A DNA stretch of 64,000 nucleotides, taken from an uncultured Sphingomonadaceae bacterium (GTDB lineage: Bacteria; Pseudomonadota; Alphaproteobacteria; Sphingomonadales; Sphingomonadaceae). This document shows positions 1 through 9,912 of the stretch, piece by piece; positions within the stretch are counted from its first letter, which is position 1; each line of letters begins with the position of its first letter. Made by a program: the position numbers and the translations under genes. Below the pieces are notes generated by a model that worked only from the letters and a program-made list of their open reading frames with translations, did no database searches and had not been told where the DNA came from. Location of the stretch: NCBI GenBank assembly GCA_938050045.1, contig CALLJS010000010.1:124001-188000 (forward strand), written 5' to 3'.

Positions 1-923
1 CTCATATAGCAGGAAGTGGTTCTGTTGTGGTGTCAATTTTTAACGGCGGAAAAACCATTACGCACCGTGAATTTGATCCCAGCAAAGTTTTGGAGGAAAT
101 AGACAAGGGCTTATCGCATATATTTTTGGTGCCTACCGCTATTCAAATGCTGATTAATCACCCAAAAGCCAAAGATGTAAATTTCGATAATTTCAAATAT
201 ATGTGGTATGGGGCAGCTCCTATTCCTTTGGACTTATTGCGCCAAGCCATGGAAGTGACAGGCGATACGCAATTCTGTCAACAATATGGAATGACAGAGA
301 CAACGGGAAGTTTTTGTGTGCTGCCACCAGAGGATCATGATCCCAATGGCAATGAACGCATGCGCTCTGCTGGTAAAGCACTCCCCACCGTGGAGGTACG
401 GATTGTTGGAACCGATGGCAAGGAATTGCCGCGTGGTGAAATTGGTGAGATCATCACGCGCTCGCAGCTTAATATGATCGAATATTGGAAAAATGAAGAA
501 AAAACCAAAGAAACGATCGATAGCGATGGTTGGTTATACACTGGCGATGCAGGGCTTATGGATGAAGATGGCTATGTATTTATCCAAGACCGTATAAAGG
601 ATATGATTATTTCAGGCGGCGAAAATGTTTACCCAGCCGAAGTTGAAAATATAATTTTTAGCCATCCAGATGTTTTGGAAGTGGCCGTTATTGGTGTTCC
701 GCATGACAGATGGGGGGAAGAGGTAAAAGCAATTATTGTACCCAATCCTGGAGCAATTATTGAAGAAAAAACTATGATTACGTGGCTTCGTGAACGCATG
801 TCTTCTTATAAAACCCCCAAAAGCATTACCATGATAGAGGCTATGCCGCGCAATGCATCGGGCAAAATATTGCGCCGTGAATTGCGTGATCCATATTGGG
901 TTGGGCATGACAAAAAAGTTTAA
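1..923 (+). CDS. acyl-CoA ligase (AMP-binding), 3' part
   Basis: This is the C-terminal part of an acyl-CoA synthetase of the ANL (AMP-binding) superfamily, which activates a carboxylic acid with ATP and transfers it to CoA. The frame is open from base 3, where it reads HIAGSG, a motif found in the middle of fatty-acyl-CoA ligases, so the gene begins upstream of the window. The GTG at 27 is internal. Visible motifs are the core QYGMTETTG, the hinge region YTGDAGLMDEDGY, then RIKDMIISGGENVYPAEVE, and the C-terminal catalytic lysine in NASGKILRREL. The order and spacing are those of a complete C-terminal half. Substrate chain length cannot be read from the sequence. It converges on cysQ across an 18-base gap that contains half of a hairpin. 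Confidence 0.9.
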   Translation, partial: HIAGSGSVVVSIFNGGKTITHREFDPSKVLEEIDKGLSHIFLVPTAIQMLINHPKAKDVNFDNFKYMWYGAAPIPLDLLRQAMEVTGDTQFCQQYGMTETTGSFCVLPPEDHDPNGNERMRSAGKALPTVEVRIVGTDGKELPRGEIGEIITRSQLNMIEYWKNEEKTKETIDSDGWLYTGDAGLMDEDGYVFIQDRIKDMIISGGENVYPAEVENIIFSHPDVLEVAVIGVPHDRWGEEVKAIIVPNPGAIIEEKTMITWLRERMSSYKTPKSITMIEAMPRNASGKILRRELRDPYWVGHDKKV

Positions 924-941
924 TAATAGCTATTTATAAGC

Positions 942-969
942 CTTACTTTATATCATTTAATAAAGTAAG
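942..969. other. perfect hairpin at convergent gene ends
   Basis: Arms CTTACTTTAT (942-951) and ATAAAGTAAG (960-969) are perfectly complementary over ten bases with an eight-base loop. It lies at the convergent ends of the acyl-CoA ligase and cysQ, covering the last cysQ codons and stop. Neither strand has a following T-run, so it may be a processing or 3'-end stabilising hairpin rather than a classic terminator. Confidence 0.4.
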
Positions 970-1674
970 AATATGAGCACTATTTTCTCTATGACAGAAT
1001 AGTAAATCAGGAAGATATGTATTTTTCTGGTTATAGAGCAAAGCACTGCCATCGATACGGCTGCAATGAAATCCTGCGCTCAAAGCAACGGCAGCGGGCG
1101 CACAATTATCCCATTCATATTGCCCACCGCTGTGCACATATATGTCAGCTACCCCGCGCACTAGAGCCATAGCCTTAGCACCAGCAGATCCCATTGGAAT
1201 GAGCTGCGCACCTAATTTTTCTGCAAGCGCAATGGCCTCTTTTGCAGGACGCGACCTGCTTACAACCATGCGCAGGGGACTGGCGGCTTTGGGTGTTTTT
1301 ATTGCATCGCCCGAGGTCAACGTCAATCCTAGGTCTGGCAAAGAAACGGCTCCCATAAATGGTGTTCCATCAACGGATAATGCGACATGAACCGCCCAAT
1401 CATCGCGTCCTTCGCTATATTCGCGCGTGCCATCCACGGGATCGATAATCCAAACACGCGATTTATTCAGCCGAGCTGGTGTATCTTTTGTTTCTTCCGA
1501 TAATATTCCGTCATCGGGACGAAATCGGCTCAATTCTGCCATCAAAAAATCATTGGCGTGCGCGTCTCCCGCTTTGCCCAATGCTTTGCCTTCATACTCT
1601 CCTTTAATGCGAATTTCTTGTAATAATTCACCTGCTTTTTGGGCCAAATCATGTGCTAATTTAATATCATCCAT
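943..1674 (-). CDS. cysQ: 3'(2'),5'-bisphosphate nucleotidase CysQ
   Basis: This 243-residue protein of the inositol monophosphatase family probably hydrolyses 3'-phosphoadenosine 5'-phosphate (PAP) to AMP, clearing the by-product of PAPS use. The metal-binding motifs are visible: EETKD near residue 60, the hallmark DPVDGTREY near residue 79, and a late WDNCAPAA motif. The start ATG is at 1672-1674. It lies five bases downstream of the cysN/C fusion and is the last gene of a cysD-cysN/C-cysQ run, which supports CysQ over other inositol-phosphatase relatives. A general inositol phosphatase is the alternative. Confidence 0.92.
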   Translation of the reverse strand: MDDIKLAHDLAQKAGELLQEIRIKGEYEGKALGKAGDAHANDFLMAELSRFRPDDGILSEETKDTPARLNKSRVWIIDPVDGTREYSEGRDDWAVHVALSVDGTPFMGAVSLPDLGLTLTSGDAIKTPKAASPLRMVVSRSRPAKEAIALAEKLGAQLIPMGSAGAKAMALVRGVADIYVHSGGQYEWDNCAPAAVALSAGFHCSRIDGSALLYNQKNTYLPDLLFCHRENSAHILTLLNDIK

Positions 1675-1679
1675 TTGGT

Positions 1680-3581
1680 TTATCCAAGAACATAATTAAC
1701 AATGGTGTCGGCCGCTTCTTCTGCGCTCATGGTGGTTGTATCAACGGTGATTTCTGCATTTTCAGGGGCTTCATAGGGGCTATCGATGCCCGTGAAATTT
1801 TTAAGCTCACCAGATCGTGCTTTTTTATACAAGCCTTTGACATCGCGCTGCTCCGCAATTTCGAGCGGCGTGTTTACATGAATTTCGATAAATTCACCAT
1901 CTTGCATCAAATTGCGCGCCATCTCTCTTTCGGCTCTAAATGGTGAGATAAATGCCGTTAATATGATTAACCCTGCATCGGTCATCAAATTAGCAACCTC
2001 TGAGATACGGCGAATATTTTCTATACGATCTGCATCGGTAAAGCCCAAATCTTTGTTAAGGCCGTGCCGAACATTATCACCGTCGAGCAAATAACTATGC
2101 TTGCCAAGAGCGTGCAGTTTTTTCTCTACCAAATTGGCTATGGTAGATTTACCTGAACCAGAAAGACCCGTGAACCATAATGTTCGCGGCTTTTGATTTT
2201 TGAGGGCCGCATGGGCTTTGCGGTCTATATCGATCGCTTGCCAATGAACATTTTGCGAGCGTCTTAGCGCGAAATGGATCATTCCAGCGGCCACCGTTGC
2301 GTTGGTTATACGGTCAATTAGAATGAATCCACCCATCGCGCGATTATCGCTATAAGGTTCAAATGTGATGCGCTTATCAGTACTAATTTCGCAAACACCA
2401 ATATTATTTAACTCCAATGTCTTAGCGGCCATATGTTCATGCGAATTAACATTGATTTGATATTTTGGCGATTGCACTATTGCGCTGACCAATTGGGTGC
2501 CTATTTTCATTTGATAGGCGCGTCCTGGCATCATGGCCTCTTCTGCCATCCAAACAAGCGTTGATTCAAACCGATCGGCGACCTCGGGCGGATTATGGGC
2601 CGCTACAATCACATCGCCGCGCGAACAATCAATCTCATCTCTCAAGGTGATTGTTACCGATTGTCCTTTATGGGCGACCTCTAAATCACCATCCATGGTA
2701 ATGATTTTGTCAATAATTGTTGTCTTACCCGATGGCAAAATGCGCACTGCGTCGCCAGCCACGATAGTTCCTTTGGCGATTTGACCAGAAAAACCTCTAA
2801 AGTCTAGATTAGGTCGGTTTACCCACTGCACGGCCATTCTAAAGTCTGATGATTGATTGGTCTCGCTGCTAATTTGCAAATCGTCTAAATGATCGATGAG
2901 CGATACACCATCATACCATGGCATGGCATCGCTTTTGGAAGCAATATTATCACCTTTCAAACCCGATAATGGAATAGGGGTGAAGTTCTTAATTCCGATT
3001 TGCTGGGCAAATTCAGAATAATCGCTGACAATTTTATCATATTGGGCTTGATTATAATCAATCAAATCCATTTTATTGACGGCTAATACGATGTTTTTAA
3101 TGCCAATCAGATGCGCCAAATAGCTATGGCGGCGGGTTTGCGTTAAAATAGCTTTACGCGCATCGATTAAGATAATCGCTAAATCGGCCGTTGAAGCTCC
3201 TGTTACCATATTGCGGGTATATTGCTCATGGCCTGGCGTATCTGCGACAATATATTTGCGTTTTTCTGTCGCAAAAAAGCGATAAGCAACATCGATGGTG
3301 ATGCCTTGCTCACGCTCAGCCGCTAGACCATCCACTAATAAAGCAAAATCAATCTCTTGGCCCTGAGTTCCAACTTTTTTAGAATCATATTCTAGCGTTT
3401 CCAATTGATCTTCGAAAATCATTTTGCTGTCATAAAGTAAGCGGCCGATTAGCGTAGATTTACCATCATCAACGCTTCCGCAAGTGATAAAACGAAGCAT
3501 GGATTTATGCCGATGCAATTCTAGATAAGCATCAATATCTTTGGCGATTAAATCTTCAGTCTTATAAATAGGATCGTTCAT
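1680..3581 (-). CDS. cysNC: CysN/CysC fusion: sulfate adenylyltransferase subunit 1 / APS kinase
   Basis: This 633-residue bifunctional enzyme makes adenosine 5'-phosphosulfate (APS) with CysD, then phosphorylates it to PAPS. The N-terminal part is an EF-Tu-like GTPase: P-loop GSVDDGKST at residues 35-43, DTPGHEQY near 114, and NKMD near 169, followed by beta-barrel domains. The last ~170 residues are APS kinase with its own P-loop, GLSGSGKST (about 466), then [15 protein letters not shown]. The fusion is common in alphaproteobacteria. Its start shares one base with the cysD stop (TGATG), so the two are translationally coupled. No PAPS reductase gene is in view, so whether the PAPS goes to cysteine synthesis or sulfation is open. 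Confidence 0.96.
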   Translation of the reverse strand: MNDPIYKTEDLIAKDIDAYLELHRHKSMLRFITCGSVDDGKSTLIGRLLYDSKMIFEDQLETLEYDSKKVGTQGQEIDFALLVDGLAAEREQGITIDVAYRFFATEKRKYIVADTPGHEQYTRNMVTGASTADLAIILIDARKAILTQTRRHSYLAHLIGIKNIVLAVNKMDLIDYNQAQYDKIVSDYSEFAQQIGIKNFTPIPLSGLKGDNIASKSDAMPWYDGVSLIDHLDDLQISSETNQSSDFRMAVQWVNRPNLDFRGFSGQIAKGTIVAGDAVRILPSGKTTIIDKIITMDGDLEVAHKGQSVTITLRDEIDCSRGDVIVAAHNPPEVADRFESTLVWMAEEAMMPGRAYQMKIGTQLVSAIVQSPKYQINVNSHEHMAAKTLELNNIGVCEISTDKRITFEPYSDNRAMGGFILIDRITNATVAAGMIHFALRRSQNVHWQAIDIDRKAHAALKNQKPRTLWFTGLSGSGKSTIANLVEKKLHALGKHSYLLDGDNVRHGLNKDLGFTDADRIENIRRISEVANLMTDAGLIILTAFISPFRAEREMARNLMQDGEFIEIHVNTPLEIAEQRDVKGLYKKARSGELKNFTGIDSPYEAPENAEITVDTTTMSAEEAADTIVNYVLG

Positions 3582-4480
3582 CAGAAATAACCTTCTTGTT
3601 TTTTCTTCTCCATCGAAGCGGCTTGGTCATGGTCGATCGCTCGGCCCTGCCTTTCTGATGTTGTCGTCAACAGCATTTCTTGAATAATCTCTGGTAAAGT
3701 CGTGGCTGCGCTCTCAACCGCTCCTGTCAGAGGATAGCAACCCAATGTGCGAAAACGGATTGACTTCATTTCGGGCTTTTCGCCATCATTTAATGGGAAA
3801 CGTTCATCATCAACCATAAGCAGCATGCCATCGCGCATGACCGTTGGCCGTTTTTCGGACATATAAAGCGGAACAATCTCAATATTCTCAAGATGTATAT
3901 ATTGCCAAATATCAAGCTCTGTCCAATTGGATATTGGGAAGACGCGGATGCTCTCATTTTTGGATTTGCGCGAATTATAGAGATTCCATAATTCGGGACG
4001 CTGGCTTTTTGGATCCCAACGATGATTTTCACCTCGGAATGAAAATACACGTTCTTTTGCGCGACTTTTTTCTTCGTCGCGGCGCGCACCGCCAAATGCA
4101 GCATCAAACCCATGTATATTTAACGCTTGTTTTAAGCCCTCGGTTTTCCACATGTCGGTATGGACGCTGCCATGATCGAAAGGATTAATCCCTTTTTCTT
4201 TAGCTTCTGGATTTTGGTGGACAATCAATTCCATACCCGCATCAAGAGCGGCTTTTTCACGGAGTTCATACATCGCCTTAAACTTCCACGTCGTATCTAC
4301 ATGCATAAGCGGAAAAGGCGGAGTAGAGGGGTAAAATGCTTTTTTAGCAAGGTGCAGCATAACCGCGCTATCTTTGCCAACACTATAGAGCATGACCGGT
4401 TTTTCGGCTTCTGCAGCTACTTCGCGCAATATATGAATGCTCTCGGCTTCTAACCTGTGTAAATGGGTTAATTGTGTCAT
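3581..4480 (-). CDS. cysD: sulfate adenylyltransferase subunit 2 CysD
   Basis: CysD is the catalytic subunit of the heterodimeric ATP sulfurylase, which joins sulfate to ATP to give APS. The 299-residue length is typical. The PP-loop motif [11 protein letters not shown] is near residue 32, and [12 protein letters not shown] and the C-terminal [14 protein letters not shown] are characteristic of CysD/PAPS-reductase-like proteins. It is the first gene of the minus-strand sulfate-activation operon and ends in a one-base overlap with cysN/C. Its upstream region (4481-4700) is shared with the divergent O-antigen-ligase gene and is full of short dyads. Confidence 0.96.
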   Translation of the reverse strand: MTQLTHLHRLEAESIHILREVAAEAEKPVMLYSVGKDSAVMLHLAKKAFYPSTPPFPLMHVDTTWKFKAMYELREKAALDAGMELIVHQNPEAKEKGINPFDHGSVHTDMWKTEGLKQALNIHGFDAAFGGARRDEEKSRAKERVFSFRGENHRWDPKSQRPELWNLYNSRKSKNESIRVFPISNWTELDIWQYIHLENIEIVPLYMSEKRPTVMRDGMLLMVDDERFPLNDGEKPEMKSIRFRTLGCYPLTGAVESAATTLPEIIQEMLLTTTSERQGRAIDHDQAASMEKKKQEGYF

Positions 4481-4516
4481 CTATGACCTTATCTATGGAT
4501 TAGCTAATTCGGTAGT

Positions 4517-4607
4517 TTATCGTTTAATCGATAACAGGATTAAGGCAAATATTTAAAACTAATAGGGTATCAATATAAACTTCTTGCGCAAGCATTCAAA
4601 ATTTGAA
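4517..4607. promoter_or_regulatory. dyad-rich divergent intergenic region (cysD / ligase)
   Basis: The AT-rich 220-base gap between divergent genes contains three clear inverted repeats: TTATCG-TTTAAT-CGATAA at 4517-4534, the perfect palindrome CTTGCGCAAG at 4583-4592, and TTCAAA-A-TTTGAA at 4595-4607. A fourth, looser one (ATGGTT/AACCAT) spans 4618-4640. These could be operators for cysD, the ligase gene, or both. I do not recognise a named regulator site. Confidence 0.35.
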
Positions 4608-4700
4608 GATGAAAATGATGGTTTAGATTATATTAACCATGATACTATAATTCGATAATTATGGATCAATGCGAATTCATATATTAAGAGGGATATTGAA

Positions 4701-5954
4701 TTGGCTTCAGCAAAATATAAAAAAAAGAAAATTTCTGCGATAAGCTTATCTCTATTTGTTATTGGCTTGTCGCCGATTATTTCTATCTTATTGCCGTGGG
4801 ATTTTGGAACAGCACATAATCTGTATCAACAGATGATGACCAACAATTCATTAGCGATTCCAATTACTATGTTTGCTATTATTTTCTTTTCCTTAAAAGA
4901 TGAATTATCTGATAGTTTTGGAAAGATAAGAGTTTCAAAAATAGATAAGATATTATTATCATTGTTTTTCCTTATATTGATTTATTCATTCTTATTTGTA
5001 TCTATTAATAGATTGTCAGCTTTAATCAACGGATATGCTCTTGCTGTACAATTGCTGTTTTTTTTCATATTTTATCAAATTTCCAAAAAAATAGAATCTG
5101 AGCTATTAGAGCGTTTTTGGATGTTGTTAGGTCTTTCTATCATGATATATGCTGGCCTATGGGCAATTGATTATATCATAACCCCGCCCAGCGAAAAAGA
5201 TTGGGTGGAGCGTATTCCTGGTGTCACGAATATAAGATGGGCTGGATTTTTTTGGGTAGCAATATTCGCTTCTGGGTTGATTTTTGCAAAAAATAGCGGT
5301 GTCAAACGCTTTACTCCAGCCTTAATATTTGGTGCTTTTGGGTTAACAATGTTGATGTGGACAGGCACACGCGGAGGCTTGCTGGCTGTTGCGTTCGGTA
5401 TGTTCATCTCATTCATTTTGGTGAAACAGTATCGTAAATTTTTATTGGCTTACTTTTTAGGCGCGACTATAATTTCACTATTATTAAGCGCACTCTTGCC
5501 AATACCCAATCCGCAATATGGGTTGCAAAGGATAGAAACAAAAATTGCGTCTTCTGAAAATATAGAAAAAGTAGGAAGTGGCCGAACTATATTATGGAGA
5601 GAGACGCTTAACATTATCGCTCAAGAACCAATTGCTGGACATGGGATAGATCAATTCCAATTCATGGGGCCTAGCAGAACCATAGGATTTAAAGGGCCGC
5701 ATAGTTTTCCACTGCAAATTTTATTTTCTATAGGGTTATTGGGCACTATTATATTATTATATGGTGCCACTAAGTTTTTGATACATTATAAATTGAATAT
5801 AGAAAAACCGTATCAATTACCTGCTTTGTTTTTTGCATCCTCTGGTTTTATCTATATGATATATGATAATTTTCTATATTATCCGTTTCCAGTTACTTTA
5901 TTTGCAATGTCATTGATTATGATATTTTCCAAGAGAAATTCTCTAAGGACATAA
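4701..5954 (+). CDS. O-antigen ligase / Wzy-like polymerase family membrane protein
   Basis: This 417-residue protein is almost entirely hydrophobic, with roughly ten or more membrane segments, and looks like the O-antigen ligase (WaaL/Wzy_C) superfamily that transfers or polymerises lipid-linked glycans on the periplasmic side of the inner membrane. The large loop in the second half carries GTRGGLLAV and later GHGIDQFQFMG and KGPHSFPLQILFSIG; the histidine after GP matches the conserved loop histidine of the family. The start is TTG at 4701, with AGAGGGA as the ribosome binding site. It is divergent from cysD and 6 kb from a nucleotide-sugar cluster. Ligase and polymerase cannot be told apart from sequence alone. 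Confidence 0.8.
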   Translation: MASAKYKKKKISAISLSLFVIGLSPIISILLPWDFGTAHNLYQQMMTNNSLAIPITMFAIIFFSLKDELSDSFGKIRVSKIDKILLSLFFLILIYSFLFVSINRLSALINGYALAVQLLFFFIFYQISKKIESELLERFWMLLGLSIMIYAGLWAIDYIITPPSEKDWVERIPGVTNIRWAGFFWVAIFASGLIFAKNSGVKRFTPALIFGAFGLTMLMWTGTRGGLLAVAFGMFISFILVKQYRKFLLAYFLGATIISLLLSALLPIPNPQYGLQRIETKIASSENIEKVGSGRTILWRETLNIIAQEPIAGHGIDQFQFMGPSRTIGFKGPHSFPLQILFSIGLLGTIILLYGATKFLIHYKLNIEKPYQLPALFFASSGFIYMIYDNFLYYPFPVTLFAMSLIMIFSKRNSLRT

Positions 5955-6021
5955 GGTTCTTGAAATAAGGGTAATTAATTCAACTAAGAACTGCATTTTA
6001 TGAACTTTAGTTTAAGCGCAG

Positions 6022-7209
6022 ATGATGAAGCATAATAATCAACGCTATGATGCCATTATTTTGGGTGCAGGCGGTGCTGGTATGATGTGCGCTGCCATAG
6101 CGGGGCAACGCGGCAAAAAAATATTATTGATCGATCATGCGAACAGGCCCGGCAAGAAAATCCTTATCTCTGGCGGTGGCCGTTGCAATTTTACCAACAT
6201 ATATACGGCCGCTGATCGCTATATATCGAATAACCGGCATTTTATGAAATCTGCTCTTAGCCGATATAGTCCGCAAGATTTTATTGATTTGGTCGATAGC
6301 TATAAAATCGCGTGGCATGAAAAAACATTAGGGCAATTATTTTGCGATGACAGCGCGCAACAGATTGTGTCAATGTTGCTGAATGAATGCGAAAAAGTCG
6401 GTGTTGAGCTATCCCTGGGCCATAGCATTGATGATGTGTCGCATAGCGATGGCCGCTATAGCGTTAAATATGGCAATCGAACTGCGCGTGCCAATTCGCT
6501 GGTTATCGCAACGGGAGGGCCATCGATCCCGAAAATGGGAGCAAGCGGCTTTGCATATGAATTGGGCCGTAAATTTGGTCTGAAAATAATAGAACCCAAA
6601 CCTGCGCTCGTTCCCTTTACATTAGGCGGAGAACAAACCCTCTTTCGTTCATTATCGGGCGTGGCTGCTGATGTGGTTGCCAGTTGCGGCACGACATTGT
6701 TTCGCGAGGCAGCTTTGTTTACACACAAAGGGTTATCTGGGCCCTCTATATTGCAAATATCGTCTTATTGGAAACATGGTAATCCAATATATATCAATTT
6801 TCTGCCCGACGCTGATAAAAATTGGTTGTTAGAATCAAAGCAGCAAAATCCGAGCGAAAAATTATCCGCTTTATTGCGAACAAAATTACCAACGCGATTG
6901 GCCGATACGCTGTTGGAGCGTATCAAAATGGATGGTGACATCGGTAATATTAAGGATAAATCGCTTCAAAATATTTCTCAAAAATTACAGAAATGGGAAT
7001 TTAACCCAAATGGAACAGAAGGTTATGCAAAAGCAGAGGTAACAGTAGGCGGTATTGATACGAAAGATTTATCATCGCAAACAATGATGGCTAGCCATTT
7101 GCAGGGGCTTTATGCTATTGGCGAGGCCGTTGATGTAACAGGATGGCTTGGTGGATATAATTTCCAATGGGCGTGGGCTAGCGGTTGGGCCGCAGGACAT
7201 GCACTTTAA
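6022..7209 (+). CDS. HI0933-family FAD-dependent oxidoreductase
   Basis: This 395-residue flavoprotein of the HI0933/YhiN family has a dinucleotide-binding motif, ILGAGGAGMMCA, at the N-terminus. It is followed by the family signature PGKKILISGGGRCNFTN, a middle ATGGPSIPKMGASG segment, and a C-terminal TVGGIDTKDL plus GEAVDVTGWLGGYNFQWA, where FAD is closed in. The physiological substrate of this widespread family is unknown. There are two adjacent ATG codons at 6022 and 6025, and I use the first. It stands alone between the ligase and the helicase on the same strand. Confidence 0.9.
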   Translation: MMKHNNQRYDAIILGAGGAGMMCAAIAGQRGKKILLIDHANRPGKKILISGGGRCNFTNIYTAADRYISNNRHFMKSALSRYSPQDFIDLVDSYKIAWHEKTLGQLFCDDSAQQIVSMLLNECEKVGVELSLGHSIDDVSHSDGRYSVKYGNRTARANSLVIATGGPSIPKMGASGFAYELGRKFGLKIIEPKPALVPFTLGGEQTLFRSLSGVAADVVASCGTTLFREAALFTHKGLSGPSILQISSYWKHGNPIYINFLPDADKNWLLESKQQNPSEKLSALLRTKLPTRLADTLLERIKMDGDIGNIKDKSLQNISQKLQKWEFNPNGTEGYAKAEVTVGGIDTKDLSSQTMMASHLQGLYAIGEAVDVTGWLGGYNFQWAWASGWAAGHAL

Positions 7210-7315
7210 GGGGGTTGATAAAGCTAATTTTTACCCGACGGATTTTATAGTGATTTTATTTTAACATTGCCGATTGGGAATTCTTTCCGCACGGCCCATT
7301 TTGATTTGGATGCTC

Positions 7316-9415
7316 ATGCCCTTTACTACATTACCCAATACGTTGCGCGAAGCACTTGCGCAGCGCGAATATGATAAGCCTACTGCCGTTCAGTCCGCTG
7401 TTATTGAGAGCGAAGCCGTCAATCAAGATTTGATTGTTTCTGCGCAAACAGGCTCGGGTAAAACGGTTGCTTTTGGATTATCAATGTCCAATCAATTACT
7501 CGAAGATACTGGGAAAATGCCATTTCTAGTCGAGCCTCTTGCTTTGATTATCGCGCCAACGCGCGAATTAGCATTGCAGGTAAGCCGCGAGCTTAATTGG
7601 TTATACGCCAATAGCAGTGCGCAAATTGCAACCTGTGTTGGTGGAATGGATGCTTCGAAAGAACGTCGAAATTTACGAAAAGGCGCGCATATCATTGTGG
7701 GTACTCCTGGACGTTTGCGAGACCATTTAGAGCGCGGCGCGCTTGATCTTGCTAAATTGCGCGTGGCGGTTCTTGATGAGGCTGATGAAATGCTCGACAT
7801 GGGCTTTCGTGATGATTTAGAAGAAATATTGGATGCGACGCCCGATGAACGCCGTACATTGTTATTTTCTGCCACTATGCCCAAACAGATTGTCGCGCTG
7901 GCTAAACGGTATCAAAAAGATGCTTTGCGCATTTCAACCGTTGGCGAAGATAGAGGTCATGGCGATATTAGCTATGAAGTTGTAACCGTAGCCCCGGCTG
8001 ATACCGAAAATGCAGTGGTGAATATGCTGCGCTATCATGAAGCGGAATCAGCCATGCTATTTTGCGGCACGCGCGATGCAGTGCGCCGTTTACACGCAAG
8101 CTTGGTTGAGCGCGGTTTTAGCGCAGTGGCGCTTTCGGGTGAACATACGCAAGCAGAGAGAAATCAAGCGATGCAGGCGCTGCGTAATAAACGCGCACGT
8201 GTTTGTGTGGCGACCGATGTTGCAGCGCGCGGCCTCGATCTACCGACTTTATCATTGGTTATTCATGTTGAGATTCCCCGCGACCCCGAAACTTTGCAGC
8301 ACAGATCGGGCCGTACGGGGCGCGCTGGTAGAAAAGGCACAGCGGTGATTATCGCCCCTTATCAACGCCGCAAACGTGTTGAACGTATGCTACGCGATGC
8401 CAAGATCAGGGCCGAATGGAGAGATGCTCCCTCGCGCGAAGATATTATTGCCAAAGATAATGAACGTATGATGGATGGTTTGTTAGAGGCGGTTGAAATT
8501 GACGAAGAAGATCGCAAAATGGCAGAGATATTGCTGGAAAAGAAAACCCCAGAAGAGATTGCTGTGGCTCTGGTTCAAGCGCACCGTGCCAAAATGCCTG
8601 CACCTGAAAAAATGCTGGATAAAGTAGCGCAATCGCAACCGCGCGATACAGGGCCAAGACCTGGTTTTGAAGATACGGTTTGGTACAGCATGAATGTAGG
8701 GCATAATCAGCGCGCCGATGCCCGTTGGATATTGCCTGTTTTATGCCGCCGTGGGCATATTACCAAAAATGAAATTGGGGCTATTCGCATCAATGGCGAT
8801 ACGACTTTGTTTGAAATACCGCGCAAAGTTTCTGAAAAATTTATGGAGGCTGTCACAAAAAGCCATGGTAGCGGTAATGATGATACCGATGATATTGAGA
8901 TAAGCCAATTTAATGGGACACCAAGAGACGCGGCCAAACGCAGAGGACGCAATGGCGGCCGCGATGGAGGGAGAGGCAGAAGCTCTGGCCGCGATGGCCG
9001 CAAATTTAGTTCGCGCCCAACCTATGGCAATAAACAGGGCCACGATGTGGGACGCGGCGATACGCGCGGTGGCTCGAGAGGTGACGGCAATAGAGAAAGC
9101 GGTGGTCGCGGTGAAGGCTATAAAGGCCGTGGCGGGGATCGTAAAGCTGGTGATAGAGCAGCCAAAAAGCGCGATTATGGAGATAAGCCAGCCAGAGATG
9201 GCGATTTCAAAAAACGCGATGGCGGTGCTAAAAAGCCGCGTAGTGACGGGGAGTATAAGAAACGCGATGATAGGCCCAAAAGAAATTTTGACGGCGGTTC
9301 AGATGGTAAACGCAAAAAATTATCAGGCAGTTTCGATGGTGATACGCCCGTTGTTGCAAAAAAAATAAAGCGTCCGCATCGCGGTAAACGTCCCATTCAA
9401 CGCAAATCTAAATAA
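7316..9415 (+). CDS. DEAD-box RNA helicase with DbpA-like domain and long basic tail
   Basis: This ATP-dependent RNA helicase probably acts in ribosome assembly or RNA turnover. From the chosen ATG (start MPFTTLP) it has about 699 residues. Helicase motifs in order are AQTGSGKT (43-50), PTRELALQ, GTPGRLRDHL, LDEADEMLDMGF, SATMP and HRSGRTGRAGR. After a linker rich in charge comes a DbpA-type RNA-binding domain (about 455-525: MNVGHNQRADARWILPVL through FEIPRKV). The last ~165 residues are Gly/Arg/Lys/Asp-rich and repetitive. The frame extends upstream to a TTG at 7274 and another ATG at 7310; I prefer 7316 because family members start close to this point. No strong ribosome binding site is visible. 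Confidence 0.93.
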   Translation: MPFTTLPNTLREALAQREYDKPTAVQSAVIESEAVNQDLIVSAQTGSGKTVAFGLSMSNQLLEDTGKMPFLVEPLALIIAPTRELALQVSRELNWLYANSSAQIATCVGGMDASKERRNLRKGAHIIVGTPGRLRDHLERGALDLAKLRVAVLDEADEMLDMGFRDDLEEILDATPDERRTLLFSATMPKQIVALAKRYQKDALRISTVGEDRGHGDISYEVVTVAPADTENAVVNMLRYHEAESAMLFCGTRDAVRRLHASLVERGFSAVALSGEHTQAERNQAMQALRNKRARVCVATDVAARGLDLPTLSLVIHVEIPRDPETLQHRSGRTGRAGRKGTAVIIAPYQRRKRVERMLRDAKIRAEWRDAPSREDIIAKDNERMMDGLLEAVEIDEEDRKMAEILLEKKTPEEIAVALVQAHRAKMPAPEKMLDKVAQSQPRDTGPRPGFEDTVWYSMNVGHNQRADARWILPVLCRRGHITKNEIGAIRINGDTTLFEIPRKVSEKFMEAVTKSHGSGNDDTDDIEISQFNGTPRDAAKRRGRNGGRDGGRGRSSGRDGRKFSSRPTYGNKQGHDVGRGDTRGGSRGDGNRESGGRGEGYKGRGGDRKAGDRAAKKRDYGDKPARDGDFKKRDGGAKKPRSDGEYKKRDDRPKRNFDGGSDGKRKKLSGSFDGDTPVVAKKIKRPHRGKRPIQRKSK

Positions 9416-9438
9416 GGTAAGAATAGGCCCTTAATAAT

Positions 9439-9912
9439 ATGGATCATAACATTCATATTTTTGTCGATGCCGATGCCTGCCCAGTAAAAGATGAAACCTA
9501 CAAGACGGCCTATCGAACAGAAGTGCGCACCAGCATTGTGAGCAATAGTCATTTTCGAATACCCGATCATCCTCTGATTGATCATGTTATTGTCAGCGAT
9601 AGTTTTGATGCGGCGGATGATTATATAGCGCAAAAAGCCAATGAGAATTCTATCGTAATAACATCGGATATAGTGTTGGCAAAACGTTGTTTGCAGCTAG
9701 AGTCTTATGTATTAGCACCCAATGGCAGAGAATTTACTGTCGATTCGATTGGCAATGCTCTTGCCACTAGGGCTATTATGGTGGATCTTCGGGCGGGTAT
9801 GAGCCATGAAAATATCGGTGGGCCTAAGGCCTTTACTAAAGCAGATAGATCGCAATATTTATCTGCACTGGATCGTATCATTACCAAGATGAAAAGAAAT
9901 GCATCATGCTAA
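9439..9912 (+). CDS. YaiI/YqxD family protein (UPF0178, DUF188)
   Basis: This 157-residue protein matches the UPF0178 family, seen from the N-terminal FVDADACPVKDE, the middle VSDSFDAADDYIAQKA and ITSDIVLAKRCL, and the C-terminal GGPKAFTKADRSQY. The family has a PIN-like fold with conserved acidic residues, but no established function. The last seven bases overlap the start of the ABC-F gene, so the pair is translationally coupled. Confidence 0.92.
   Translation: MDHNIHIFVDADACPVKDETYKTAYRTEVRTSIVSNSHFRIPDHPLIDHVIVSDSFDAADDYIAQKANENSIVITSDIVLAKRCLQLESYVLAPNGREFTVDSIGNALATRAIMVDLRAGMSHENIGGPKAFTKADRSQYLSALDRIITKMKRNASC

Noticed and set aside
1142-1699. Plus-strand frames opposite cysQ and cysN/C
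   Set aside because: They lie antisense to well-supported genes and have no domain features.
8913-9368. Plus-strand 151-codon frame inside the helicase tail
   Set aside because: A shadow of the repetitive basic tail; Ala/Met-rich without any recognisable domain.
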